Positions 26,111 through 39,088 of a stretch of DNA of 64,000 nt are shown here, in pieces. Source of the stretch: Gymnogyps californianus (lineage: Eukaryota > Chordata > Aves > Accipitriformes > Cathartidae). Numbering within the stretch: position 1 is the stretch's first letter; each line of letters begins with the position of its first letter. Both the position numbers and the translations under genes were made by a program. Where the stretch lies: the NCBI RefSeq assembly GCF_018139145.2, contig NC_059500.1, forward strand, positions 59,115,607-59,179,606, written 5' to 3'. The notes beneath the pieces are model-generated. The model did not search any database. It had not been told where the DNA came from and saw only the letters and a program-made list of their open reading frames with translations.

Positions 26111-29100
26111 ACGGTCCTTCACCTGCCTCCTCCAACGGACCCGGCTAAGAAGTGGCGCTGGCGTGCACGACTGCCAGTGTCAGGCCCGGTATTAACTATT
26201 GCACTTCTCACCACAGTTAATCTGCCCCATTGGACCTAGTCGTGGAGGATGCATTGAATGGAAAGTGGGAATGGTAAGCACCAACTCCCCCCATTTCCAA
26301 ACATTCCCCTTAGTCTAGACCTTCTGAAAAAAATGCAGTTAATACTTGTACAATTTACACTGCAAGAAAATGTCTCAAAAATTGTCTGCAAAGCTTCTGT
26401 TTTTGAACCTTTTCCCCTCAGAACAAATAATTTCTCACCAGTCTCCCTTTAAAATCCCAGTTAACACTCTTCCAGTTTCAAAGCAGCACTCTGATGACAC
26501 AGGCTTTTCAAGAACTTTGTAATTTTTAAAGTGTCTTAAGATGTCTAATGCTAAGCACATACATGTCTACTAGCAGCGATACTCATTTAAAGCATCTGCA
26601 GAGAAAATTATAATTTAGGCTTGGACATGTCTCCGCATGCCTCTGCTATTCCCTGCTGTTGTGCCCTCATGTAATACGCTGATCGTTGCAAGTGGATGAC
26701 AGGTGTCTAACTTCATACAGCTCTTCTCAACATCAGCTTCACTTGCTAGATTGGAACTGGCTGTTGCAATAGATAAAACCAGCCGCTAAGTGGGTCAATA
26801 AAATAAATCACTCTGGGCATCTCAGAGACATAAATGAAGTGCTACGCCAGTGCAAAACTTGATTTGCTGCAGCTAAAGCTGTCCTCCGCCTGGGAAAAAG
26901 TAAGGAGTTCTCTTTTCACAGCTATCAGAACGGTATCTTTCATAAACACTGCATTTACTTGAAGCTATGGTTTGGGGCTGAATTACTCGTTCACTCTGAT
27001 GATACAGAGGGATCAATGCAGGCTGGCCCTGTTGAGCTGCTTGGGACTCCAAAGTCTTCAACTGTGCAAGGGCACACTCCATCTGACTGGGTCCAGTTGC
27101 TGGATCTGTGCCTTTTTAATTAGTGTCAGCTGCTCAGAAAACCAAAAGTCAGTTAATGTTTTCCCAAGTATCTAGGTTTAGGAGGAAGAAACAAGCACAA
27201 AAAACCAAGGATTTTGTTGTTCCTGTAGCAGAAACATTAAAAACATACACAACTATCCACACTTACTGAAAACAGCATATGCTTTCATGTCTGATTATTG
27301 TCCAAACTTGTATCCTTATGTCACTTTTCCCCTTTCTTTCTGGACAAGTCATCAAATGAAACATTCTAAAAAAGTTTTATTGGAGACATTTTTGTTTGTT
27401 CCCATTAAAGACTCTGAAAATTCATTTTCTACAAAATAAGGGTGTCTTTGTAAAGCTGAACTCTCTGTGACCTCGGAGAGCAGCTACTTTAACATACAAT
27501 AGGCCTGTCCAAAAATAAGCATCTCTTTAACAAATATTTTAACCCTAGAGACTTCACACAAATAGAGCAGTCACAATGTTACTTGATAATACAAAATTAA
27601 TGTAATAGACATATTAACTTTCAAAAAACTGAGACCTTTTGTATTCCAGTTTTTGAGTGCACTCTAAGCTAGTCTCCATAATAGATGGCTCTACTACTTT
27701 CGGATCAGTGTTTTCCAAAACAGATAAATGCCCTATGTTGTTTCAAAAGGATGTGTTAGAACCATAATAGTACATCAATAACGTGAAACCAAAAGTATAA
27801 AACTAGCATTGCAAATATTCTTGCAGCAAAGACCAGTTTTTTCACTGATTGTCTATTAACTCCTAAAAAAAGAAAGTGAAGTGCCTATTGATTTAATAAA
27901 GCTTACCTAGAATGAAAGGAAATAATTATTAATGCATCCCTGCTATATTCATTTATGAAGTTTGCTTCTAAACATAGACACCCGTGTGTGTCCAAATCAC
28001 ATGTAAGTCTCACTGCAATTAACAGATGGGATACAGAGTGATGATGTGATGGTTGCTGTAGTAGTGGATCCAGTGGTGGCAGCAGCCTCTTCTTCCTCCT
28101 CCATTAATTGTTTAAAAATTGTTTGCTATTTAAAAATACACAGCAGGAACAGTTACGTAGGAACAGTTACACAGTCCTGCTATCCGCACTTATGTGCAGG
28201 CTTAGCCATTGGATGAAGTAATTACTAACGGGAATGATGACACTGGATAATAAGCAAATGGTAACCCACAGAACACTATGATAAAGTTTTTAAGAAACTG
28301 ATTACAGACTCACAGTATTGCACGTAATACAAAGGGCAACCATGGCTTAGAACATTTTAATTTGGGCTATCAGATAGTCCGACCCCATCGGGTGCTGTCC
28401 GGTCCTCAGCACAGATTGTTACAGATACTTTTTACCATACTACCCTGGATGCAGAAGCTTGTGTGGCAAGCTCAGTGCATCAGGTTGTGGGGCTGAATGA
28501 GTCTATGGGTTAGAACAGTCACGAGCAGCCAGTTTTTACCAGGAGGTAGGAAGCAGCACTCTGAAATCCCCTGATTTGGCCCTGAAGGCCAAGGATTGGG
28601 ACCCAGACTGATCTAAGCATAGCATATCATTTTCTTGATTTGAAGTGCTTATTTATTTGGAATTGGTGTGAGGAACTTGGTATTTCCTTCTATTGAAGTA
28701 GCGAGGTTTTAATGCTAACTAATTATGATATTGGCTTTGATGTGCAGCTGAAAACATTTTTATTTTGATTATGTGAAACCCAACTGCACAAACAAATAAC
28801 TCATCACCAGAACTTAGCACATATGCATTATCCAAACAGGAAACTGAGACGTCAAACAAGCACACTTTGGATTAAGTAATATATGAGATGGAAAAGATGA
28901 TATAATGTTTTTTCCTCTTGCTCATAGATCTTCCCAAGTATTAACTTCGTAGGCATTCGTTTAGACAGTTTTCCTCCCTAAACATTGGTTTACTTATAAC
29001 CCCAGATAGTAATACCTGACATCATTTTGATTGATCTATTTAAATTCTCCACGGACTGTTAGAATGAAGGACTATTTTACCCTGAAATTTCCTGAAGTTC

Positions 29101-30275
29101 ACCTGAACAAATACAGCCTTGGATGTGGCCCAAAAAACATTCTCTGAAGGCTATAAGAATAGACTATAGACAGGGCAGACAAAACAGGATAGCAGAAAGT
29201 ACAACCAAAGAGGCTACGACATCCAAATAACTAGCAAATAACATATAGGTTGGAAAGCAGAACAGACACTATTTGGCTCAAAATGAAGCTCTCACTTAGT
29301 CTGTGAATAGTCACTGGAAACTATTAAAAATATTGGAGAAGATACAAAAATGTCTATATGGTGCCTACAAAAAGCTAAAAATGAACAAAGGGAATATCAT
29401 GTATGCATACTGCAATTAGAAGAAGTAGTTAGACTAAACAGCAAATCAATCTCAACTTTGTAAGCTTCAGATATATTCATATTGGATTTGTTCCCTGATT
29501 GCATTTACTTTCCTGGGTTTTTTTTAAGTGGCTCCTGTTCCAAAACTTTCTCACTGTGGAAGACTGAAATAAATTTCAATGTTCTATTGAAATGAATGGT
29601 CTGACTACAGAAACACACAGGGAAGAATTTTATTGGAGAAAAATAATGTTGGAAAAACAATGCTAAAATTGGAACTTGTCCTAAGAACTCCAATGAAAAT
29701 GGAAAGAGAGGAGTTAAGGAGACAGAAAATGGTGGGAAATACACAAAAGAGAGGACTCAACTCTGGAAGAGTCGGAGGGAATTGAGTGAGGGCATGGGTG
29801 TTATTTTATTGCAGCTTGTTTGTTCTTCTACCCCAAAGAAAAGTAAGATGTAAAACATCAGCTGAGAGAGATCTCCAAGAAAATGTATCTTTCTCACGTA
29901 ATGCTTGTTTTTGTTTACAGCTTCAGAAATCTCAGTTCCTGTAAGCACTTAGTTATGATATTTCATTTTTCAGTAGTTCATTCCTCTAGTGTCAACCAGC
30001 ATATGGTGTTACAGAAAAGAATCTGATCCTTCTATTCTATAGCCAGTGACAGTAGGGACAAAAAAAAAAAAAAAAAGACATTTGAAGAATGGGGAAACCC
30101 ATCTGTTACAACTTGTTTTACCATAGCTTGTAGGAACCTTGGTCACGGATCATACTCATACTGTACTATAAACACGGAGTAAAATGAGGGTGTCCTGGCC
30201 AGAAACATCTTACACACTAAGCCAATCGGACAAAAATCCAGTGCCTAGGCACAGACAAGCAGAAGGATGCTGAGA
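26111..30275. other. Intergenic AT-rich DNA
   Basis: Between the CpG island and the first solo LTR I see no exon or RNA gene. An unclassified repeat copy at 26935-27021 is listed separately. An A homopolymer lies at 30060-30076, and a small tandem duplication (two copies of AGGAACAGTTAC) at 28145-28170. A less AT-rich patch at 28360-28620 is unassigned. Confidence 0.4.
26935..27021. repeat. Unclassified interspersed repeat, copy A
   Basis: This stretch is clearly homologous, in the same orientation, to 41798-41888. Shared blocks include 'atctttcat', 'aacactgcatttactt', 'aagctatggttt', 'gaattact' and 'atacagagggatc'. It contains nothing coding. The motif order loosely recalls a widespread reptile/bird interspersed repeat containing 'gaattactc...ttacac...gagatcagaatctgg', but I cannot name a family with confidence. 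Confidence 0.6.
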
Positions 30276-30280
30276 ACTAA
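30276..30280. repeat. Target-site duplication (left) of solo LTR
   Basis: ACTAA immediately before the LTR, repeated exactly at 30876-30880 immediately after it. Confidence 0.88.
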
Positions 30281-30875
30281 TATCGTGGTTTAACCCCAGC
30301 CAGCAACTAAGCACCACGCAGCTGCTTCCCCCTCCCCCCTCCCAGTGGGGTGGGGAGGAGGATGGGGAAAAAGAGTAAAACTCGTGGGTTGAGATAAGAA
30401 CAGTTTAATAACTAAAGTAAAATAAAATAAAATACTAACAATAATAATAATAAAAATATTATAATAATAATTGTAATGAAAAGGAATATAACAGAAAAAA
30501 AGGGAAATAAAACCCAAGAAAATACAAGTGATGCACAATGCAATTGCTCACCACCCGCTGACCAATGCCCAAGCAGCAATCTGCCCCCGGCCAACTCCCC
30601 CCAATTTATATATTGGGCATGACGTTTTATGGTATGGAATATCCCTTTGGCTAGTTCGGGTCAGCTCTCCTGGCTATGCTCCCTCCCAGCTTCTTGCACA
30701 CCTGCTTGCTGGCAGAGCATGGGAAACAGAAATGTCCTTGACTTAAGATAAGCGCTACTTAGCAACAACTAAAACATCGTGTGTTATCAACATTATTCTC
30801 ACACTAAATCCAAAACACAGCACTGTACCAGCTACTAAGAAGTAAATTAACTCTATCCCAGCCAAAACCAGGACA
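30281..30875 (-). mobile_element. Solo LTR of an avian endogenous retrovirus
   Basis: A 595-bp LTR with no internal region. Its termini on the minus strand are TGTCC...CCACGATA, the expected terminal TG...CA with one mutated base at the 3' end. It is flanked by a perfect 5-bp duplication ACTAA, so the insertion is intact and the internal region was lost by LTR-LTR recombination. The minus strand is the sense strand: a TATA box (TATATAAA, 30605-30612) is followed downstream by a poly-A signal-like ATTAAA (30404-30409) and the terminal stretch reading GGTTAAACCACG. The family is the common bird LTR also present at 56191-56780. A microsatellite-like AAT-rich segment lies at about 30420-30475. 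The proviral class is unresolved from the LTR alone. Confidence 0.92.
30605..30612 (-). promoter_or_regulatory. LTR TATA box
   Basis: TATATAAA on the minus strand at the expected U3 position of the solo LTR. It supports minus-strand orientation for this LTR family. Confidence 0.65.
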
Positions 30876-30880
30876 ACTAA
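30876..30880. repeat. Target-site duplication (right) of solo LTR
   Basis: ACTAA directly after the LTR terminus GGACA, an exact match to 30276-30280. Confidence 0.88.
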
Positions 30881-33800
30881 ATAACGGTAACAACTACCGA
30901 TCAGCATTTTTGGCAAAAGTATCATTTAAAAAAAAAAAAAAAGGCCCCAAATCGATCATCACAGATTGTTTCTAATATAATGGACACTTTGGTAGCAAAT
31001 GAGAGATTAGAAGAGGCTGTGGTTAAGCTGAAAAAGACATTCAAAATTAGCACCTTATGTTATAGATAATAAAAAAAGTGTGCAACAGCATCCTGAGTGG
31101 GTAACAGCAGTATCATATTAAATCTAAGTTCAGAGAAAAGGAATTTTATAGTTCAGACCCAAAATAAAGTTTATGATGTGAGAGTTTTAGCCATGGATAG
31201 ACAGAAAACATGCTATCTCAAAGTTATTATGTACAGAATCAATGTACAATATCTAGAATATCTGCATGTGAGGACGTAGGGAGAGACCAGTGCTGAGTGG
31301 CAGAAAGCATGCAGATGTTGTCTGCAGAGAAAAAGGAAATGGGAGGAAGGTTTGGAAGGAAAGGCTGGGAGCTGTCTTTAACCATACTGAATTTGAATTG
31401 ATGGCTTAATTCCAAAATATCCAGAGAGATATCTTGAGATTTTCGTCTGTACAGGAGAAAGAAGTCTGGGGTGACTCAGGAAAGTTAGTTTAATAGTATG
31501 CAGATTATTTTGATACTAGGAACAAGTAAAGGGGACAAAGGACAGAGCTGCTTAGAGCTTCCATGGGAAAGTGATGAAGAAAACACTCTTCCAAACATGC
31601 AGACCAATGCAAGACAGCAGCATGCATTCATCAAAATAAAAACAAATTGAAGAAATAAGGTCAGTTAAAACACTGAGACCTTTAAAAAGAAGGCAACATG
31701 AGAAGAGGTGAAGGCCTTTGATGGGTGTCAGGAGATATCTGTTGACCCTGGTTGAGTATTCTGTGGTCTCACATTCCAGCTCGGAACAAGGCTCAGTGTT
31801 TTGGGGACAGTAATTGTTAAACTAATTTGGGACTCAGCCAATGTGGTACAAGCAGGAATCTACCACTGTATTTTAAGAAGGCTGTAATTGAATGCAGACA
31901 CTCAGGCTCACTGACGGGATCCAGATTTATCACTGTGTCTAATCTGTATTTTTGAAACACATATTATTGTAAGTAGTATGAAAAAAAGCTGTCTAGCCAA
32001 ATAAATGTTGCCTGACACAACAGAAGTAACAGCTGTTTTATCTCCTTTCCCATAATTTGGGGATCTAGGACAGAGAATATTTTTAAGTGCACTTTGAGGC
32101 AGTAATTCATGGGAATTTAAATTAGCAGTATTCTTTCTACTGAACAAACCGAGACATCCATTAGGTATAAATAATAAAAGAGGCTGGGTTTTAAATATGA
32201 CATTCATCTGTTGAAATTCCCACATTAATACCCAGCTATGCTAATCTATTTCTCGTCTAATGTCTTAAAATCTCTTTTCATGTCCTAAGGAGTGCTAAGA
32301 GAAAACATATACAGTCAAATGATTTAATGATCTTGAGCAGGATACTATGCATATAATATTTGAAATTACTCTATCAACTCATATATTCAGTTGAAAAAAG
32401 CAGCTCCGATATGTTCTTCAACTACTAGCTTATTTATCACAAAAGAGGCATTTTCTAGGACTTTGTCCAAAATATCCTACAGTTCTACTGGCTGTGTTAC
32501 AAATTATAAAAGGAAATAGTCTAGTGCTATTTCTAGGAATTATATATCTCAAAAATATTTAATATTTTTCATTCATCAGTGCTAACATCATTAGAGATAG
32601 GAAAATCTCAAAGACTGCAATACTGCCAAGTTTTTCAAAGCAATTTAAAACTTGAAGAAATTGCTTAAGAATTGGGAAGATTCACCCAAACTATCTAAAG
32701 AAATTTAGTGAAACAGGCTTCTTACTCCATAACCCCAGTTCTAGAATAACTGCTTGAAACATTTTTCAGAATTAAAATGGGCATCCCAATGAGCAATCCT
32801 GCCTAGGGAATAACTCAACCATGATTACACTAAGGCTTCTTAAGCTCCATGTGGAGTGTCAGTGAGACCCAGAGCAGCACAAATCAGAGCAGTTACAGAC
32901 ACCAACTACTCCCACTGGCAGTTTGTGCTGCTTTTGAGCTAATTTCCACACATTCCCCACATTCAAGGATGGGAAGTGGATTCCTAGCATATTTTATGCT
33001 TATCTGGATGCTCAGGATTGTACACACTGACCATGGCATTGCCAAGATGGAAAAGGAGGAAAAAATGATGAGCAGATTTGTTTTTGTTGGATTCCCCTTC
33101 GTTTTGTTTGTCCTGTAGACTATCGCATTACCACACCTTGCACTCTAATAAAACTGTTCTTACAGAAGATACAATGATGCCTTCCAGCCCAGAAGTCCGA
33201 ATTAGTAGTCTATCCTCATCTTCTTTACTTGTCAGCCGTCTGTAACACAGTACTTCAGGATGTTTTTTAAATCCTTTCCCTTTCTTGTCTCATGTGGCTC
33301 TAGTTTCACTCTATTTTCCTTTCCTGCTCTTATCACAAATGTATTGGAACCCTCCCTACTTCTGAATATGGATAATATGAAATGATCATATCCATCTCCG
33401 AAATGAAATTACATAACAGATTCAATCTATCAGCTTTTTATTTCCATACCGTGTAAAAGAAGGATGGAATTCTCATTTACATGTATAGAGTTAGCTATAC
33501 TGTCTTGAATCACACTTTCACCTTGATCCTTGTTTCTCCCTCAGAAGCATTTACTTTCTGTTTTGAAGCTTATTGACTGTAAAGCCAAACTGGAAAGCAC
33601 GCAGTCTAGCACTTTTGCCAACTCTATATATTTTGGTTAAACCAGAACTCTGAAAATAAACAAAAAAAATGAAAAAAGAGTTGTTCTGTTTAAATTTGAG
33701 CTTCCTGAGAAGTAACTCTTTTTCCATCTGCTTGGACGGTGCCACAAACTATTCCAATACACTCGAGATTCAGAAAATTAACCTTTGGAGGACATATTGT

Positions 33801-36800
33801 ACAAGCCATCTTCGTTAAGAGCATGTATTTCATTTTTCCAGAAGGCAGTTAGCATGTGATATATAATTTTAAAAATTACCTTGAGACAGTTTTAGCTGTA
33901 AAATACCTGCAACACCCATCAAATATGAATTGCAAATAATAACGTTACAGGTTAGAGCAACTCTTTAAAAAAAAAAAGCCTGCAATAACATTAATGCACC
34001 CTTCACATCCTGTGGGGCTACGTCGTGTTTATGTTTATGGCCTCACTAGAGTACTAATCTGACATGTGTCAGATTAAAGAGATTCAGATGTCCTAAGCAG
34101 CCTGGGGGCACACAACAGCATGTCTCTTCCAAAGAATGAAAGATATGTACAGTACATACTGACATTAATTTGGGGATGATCTTTTAATGTGGAGGATCAA
34201 ATACCATCTATATGACTTGGAAGAACCTGGATCTTGCTAAAAGAAAGGATTTGTAAACTAATCAGGAAAATGCCTTTTAAACTTGAATCCTGTATTTTTG
34301 ATATGGCCTGTTTACTGACTCCAGCACTGACTCACACCAGGAGGCTTTTCTCTGTCAATCACTAATCACAATTAAGTACTAACGGTTACAATGTCGCAAT
34401 TTCCTTGTAACTGGGCAAACTACAGAGTATTACAACATTAGCTTCCTTGGGACATGGCCATGTGTTCTGAATTTTAACAGAAAAAAATAATGTCAGATGT
34501 ACAAAGAGGTTTATGCTTGATACTTTAAAAATTCAAAAGCTTTTGAAATGAGATTTCATTGTGCACTGCAGCATACAACACTAAATTTAAGACAGTCGGT
34601 CTAAACATTAGAAGCTTTCAAGGAACATATACTGAATAAACTTGGAAGAGTGAGCAACCATTTGCTTAAAACTAGCAAACAAACTTGCTAATTTTACGTT
34701 ATTTTGAAGAAAACATATAACCTCAGAATTTGTTCAGAGAGCTCGAAAAGGAGTCTAAGAAAAAAAAACCCAAAGTTTGTGTCAGCACACTTAAAATTGT
34801 TCTGGTTCCTGAAGCTGTTAATGAAAAAGTAATGGAATTCTTCTTTTGGATAATAATGTAAAGCCAAGTGAATGCAATAAACTCTTATTTTTTATATAAC
34901 ACATTAAATTGTTTGTCTTCACATATAGTGCTGCATGAAGCTTATTTGAAAATATTGTGCCTTTTCATTAAAAAAGGGCATTTCTGTAAAGTAATACTCT
35001 TTGTATTTCAACTTAACAATAGCTTGTATTTATTATTAAGCCATAAAACGTTCATTGAGTGTTTTGGTTTTAAATTCCATGTAATTGAGCTTACTGGGTT
35101 TTAGCAATAAAATGCTGTGCTGACCAGAATGCTGGCTAAAACAAAATTCAAAAACAAGTCTAATGACTGAGAAAACCCTGCTGAAGGAGCCTGATAATTA
35201 GGATTTATGGCATTTCCCTGTAGAGAGCATTGTCTTTCTCCAGATATTCACTGGAAGCTGAATCCATCACTGTTTGATATGGTATCACTATATAGGCTTT
35301 AAAAGAATGTGAAAATCAGCCTCAGTATAAACAGGTAAGACCTAACTAGGAGCTTTTGCTGGTCTAGAGGTTGAGGATTCTGGACCACAGGCTGCTAAAC
35401 TTTTTTAGGGATCCAGCCCTATGCTAAAATACGTATTTCTCATGACCCTTGGCTTTCCTTTAAAATAAAGACTAGCATTTTTGTAACACTTCCTTTCACC
35501 TTATTGCTTATTTACCCTTCAGGTGCATATCTGTGTATGTTAGCATGGGAGATCTGTTGGGATCTTTAACTCAGGCTTCTCCTTGCCACTTTATAAAAAC
35601 TCAGTATTTGAATCCTTGTCTTAAAATAGGTTGATGACTCTCATGGAAAAAGGTCGTTTTTTTCACAGCCCTTAAAATTATCTACACTGTAAATACTACT
35701 GCACCACCTTACTACAAGGGATGTAAGTTTCTCTTCTAGGCCATTCCTTTGAATTTGTGTATGTTCGGTGGTAACCCTGTCTTCTGATGAGTCAATTGCC
35801 TTGTCTCTGTGAAATAATCAAATAATCTTATTCCTGTCTTATGGTCAGTTCAGACTGCAACATAAAACTTGCTTCCGCAATAGCTATCCTTGTTAAAGAT
35901 CGTGAATTCATGATCTCTTGGATCACGCACTTACAAGCACTAAAACAGCCTTTTATTTCTCAAAGATTCTCTCACGTGCTAAGTGAGTGTTGGTAAGTCA
36001 CACTGCATCTTTAACTATTATTTTGTGTGTAAGTAGAAAACTTTAAATTGCATTTTTATGTTTTTCACCTCTGTAAGAATTAAATTAGCTTTTCAAGAAG
36101 TGATGAATGATCTACATTAAAACACAAATGAAAATGCTTAGCTGGAGATAACATTAAAGAAACACTACAGTGATTAGTCCTAGGAATTCGTGCTTTCATA
36201 ATTTGAACAGATAAGATAGAATCAAAATAATAGCTTGGAAACCCAGTATTTCCATTTAGCTGCAGATGGTACTGATATTGCAAGGACACTGTAATTACTG
36301 AGAATAATAAGGAAAAAGAAATAAGAAATGAGAATTAAAATACCATAATGGATTAAAAGTAAACATTGTTAATGATGATAGTTATAGGGCTAATAAACTC
36401 AAGAGGAAGGAGAAAGGAAGAAACTAATTACAGAGAAAAATAAGGCACATATTGACCAAAAGTAGGTTGCATAGTCATCAGTGCATGCTTTGCCTGCAAT
36501 ACCAAAACATCCGTAAAGAGCTGTAGTGAATAAAGAAAATTCTGATGTGCAAAGCCAAAATAATAGAAATTGCAGTTTCATTGTATAATGATCTTACTTA
36601 GCTATTACTTACACCTCAGGGCTTGGCATCATAGCCTAATTCAATAATTATACAGTACATCAGCTGTAGTTCACAAAATAATACCATGCTGGCCATTGCA
36701 CAGTAATAAGCCTGGCTAACTATCCCACTGAAACCTTTAAAATATGTGTTTTTGCTAGGTGAGTGAGTTTTAACAAAATGGCAAATTTCAGCTAGTACTA

Positions 36801-39048
36801 TTTCTCTTAAGAGTTTTTTTCCAGCCTTTTCTTATTTGGTAGCTGGGGGACAGTTAGACAAGAAAGTGGTAGGCACATTTGCAAAGTCACTGAATGACAA
36901 GTAAGCAAAAGTCGTATCTTAACATCAAAATTAATTCAGTTGATGATTTTTCCTGGGAGTCACATTTAGTTACAAATCGTTGAGCCAGCACTTGGAGAAA
37001 TTCCTAAAGAAGAAAATTCTAAGTATAATTTAGTAAACTAAGAAGAATTAGACCTCTCTGCTCCAATAAAGCGAAGCATCATGTTTTGTCTGGGAATTCA
37101 CAGCGCGGCAGGGACACACTCAGTATGCATGGTCATTCTGAGCGCTGCAGGAAGACAGGAGATGGTGCAAGGTCATTAAGAAATGGTTCCACACAGCAGT
37201 TTCAGACCAAGTCCTACACAGTGAAAATTAGGATTAAAGCCACTATTAATATACAGAATATATATTCTGGCTTTGGAACAGCAAACAAAGAAAACCAGCC
37301 TCATATGGCAAAGTCCATGTGGTTTCCCAATAATGTAACAGCAGTAAAATTAACAAAACAACTAAGCTAAGGGTACAGCAGAAGCTTTTATGTATGTCAT
37401 ACTGTGTGTATGTCAGTCTTGTGGATTCACATTTTTGGAACAGTCACCATTTCTAACAAGTTACATTCTTATGGTTTTGGCTATCTGATTTCAATTGAAA
37501 CATCTGACTCGGAGCCAAATCATGGTCTTTCTGAAACTGATTGTAGGCCAAGTGGACTTCAGGGAGCCCAGACAGAGTATATGCAGTAAAACAAATAAGG
37601 GTCCTTTTTTTCTCTCGTCTTTCAAATTAGTTAAAGAACTATAATGGCCCTGAACCTCCATTAGTGCTATTATAATAAGAATAAATTAACCACTCCCTCT
37701 TTAAAAAAAAAACAACCAACAACCAAACAGCAAACAGGATTTATTTCTTCATAGTCTGATCACAGAATATAAAATCCAGTGAATAAATATTTTGCAACTC
37801 ATAGGTCTACTAGATCATTTGAATGACAGGTATCTTCCATTTTTCTTATGTAAATACAGAGAAAGAACAACTGTAGAGTAACTCACAAGAAAAAAAATCA
37901 AGATTTTTTCCCTGTACTTGGATAAACCCTATTTATTACCAGAGAAATGGATGGTCCGTGCCAGAATTTGAACAAATGATAATCTTGGCTTGAGGCAGAG
38001 ATCCAAAAACTGAATAAATATGAGAGGGTTATACATTTAGGCATTCAATGAATTATCTGTAATGTCCTTTGCCCCCCAAATTAGTTTACAATGTAATTAT
38101 TCTGCACTTAGAAACTGTTAAAGAAAAACAAACATATTAAAGTGTTCAGCTAAAATAACTTGTAAACAATTGAATAGTAAATCAAAGACTTGGGGTAACA
38201 TGGTTGTACAGTAAGTGGAACTACATTCAGCATCTTTATATTGCTTTATTTTTCTCTTAATGTTCAAACTAATAAAAATGAAATATGTCTTTTTTACCCC
38301 ATTAGTACACCATTAAATTTCAGTTTCACTGATTATAATTCACCATCCATTTTTTTCTCTAGTAATTTTATTTTAACTATATAATTAGGATTTCCTGTTG
38401 GCTTTTCCTTTTAGTTTTTCTGATTACAGTCTTTCTTTGTTTAGATACAGCTGGTGTCTATATATCTAACATCTTCCAGAACAGTACTGAAAAAACCCCT
38501 ACCAGAGGCTGCGAAGAATGCATAAATGAGTGACCCTTAGACTCGTGAGTCAATAGAGAAAGTTGATATAATCCACTCTCAACAACAACAGCACATTCTG
38601 TCAACTCAGCTGAAGTTGCCAATACCATCACATTTGTGATAGAGATACAATTATGGCTGGAAGATTCCCACAGCCCTGCCAGATTCCTCAAGGGGATTAG
38701 CACTTGTCTGCTTGCAGTACACAACAAAAACATTGTTAAAATATCAGTGCATCAATCAGGAGGAATTTGGAGACTTTGAAGTTTAGAAAAATAAAACAAC
38801 AGTGTAGGAAAAAGAAGCAGTTACAACAGTTAGGTGCAGTTATGTTCATCTGATTTAGTTAAATGACACACTCTCTGATGAGAGTTTTATTCTTAATTTG
38901 TCGGTAACAAATTTAGAAATAACTTTTAAAAAAAAAATTCATTAATTAATATCAATAGTTATTTGAAAGTACCTCAGCTTTATGTGATCTTTTCCCACAA
39001 GGAAGAAACTAGCAAAATCTAAAGGAACATTAATCACCGTTAGTCATG

Positions 39049-39088
39049 AGTCTCAGGCTCTACCTAACAGAGTGCAGAGCCTGAGACT
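39049..39088. repeat. Perfect 13-bp inverted repeat, 14-nt loop
   Basis: The left arm AGTCTCAGGCTCT (39049-39061) pairs exactly with the right arm AGAGCCTGAGACT (39076-39088). The 14-nt spacer could form a hairpin loop. The arms are not AT-rich, which makes chance less likely than for the AT-rich palindromes nearby. The stem is too short for a standard microRNA precursor. Confidence 0.75.

Noticed and set aside
24542..26122. Many long overlapping ORFs (up to 337 codons) on both strands in the GC-rich region
   Set aside because: They are rich in Pro, Arg, Gly and Ala, overlap in several frames on both strands, and have no domain features. GC-rich DNA simply lacks stop codons. The CpG island explains them.
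30290..30538. Hydrophobic 82-codon ORF in the first LTR (and its counterpart at 56114-56440)
   Set aside because: The Ile/Tyr/Leu-rich stretch comes from the AAT-rich low-complexity segment of the LTR. It is not a membrane protein gene.
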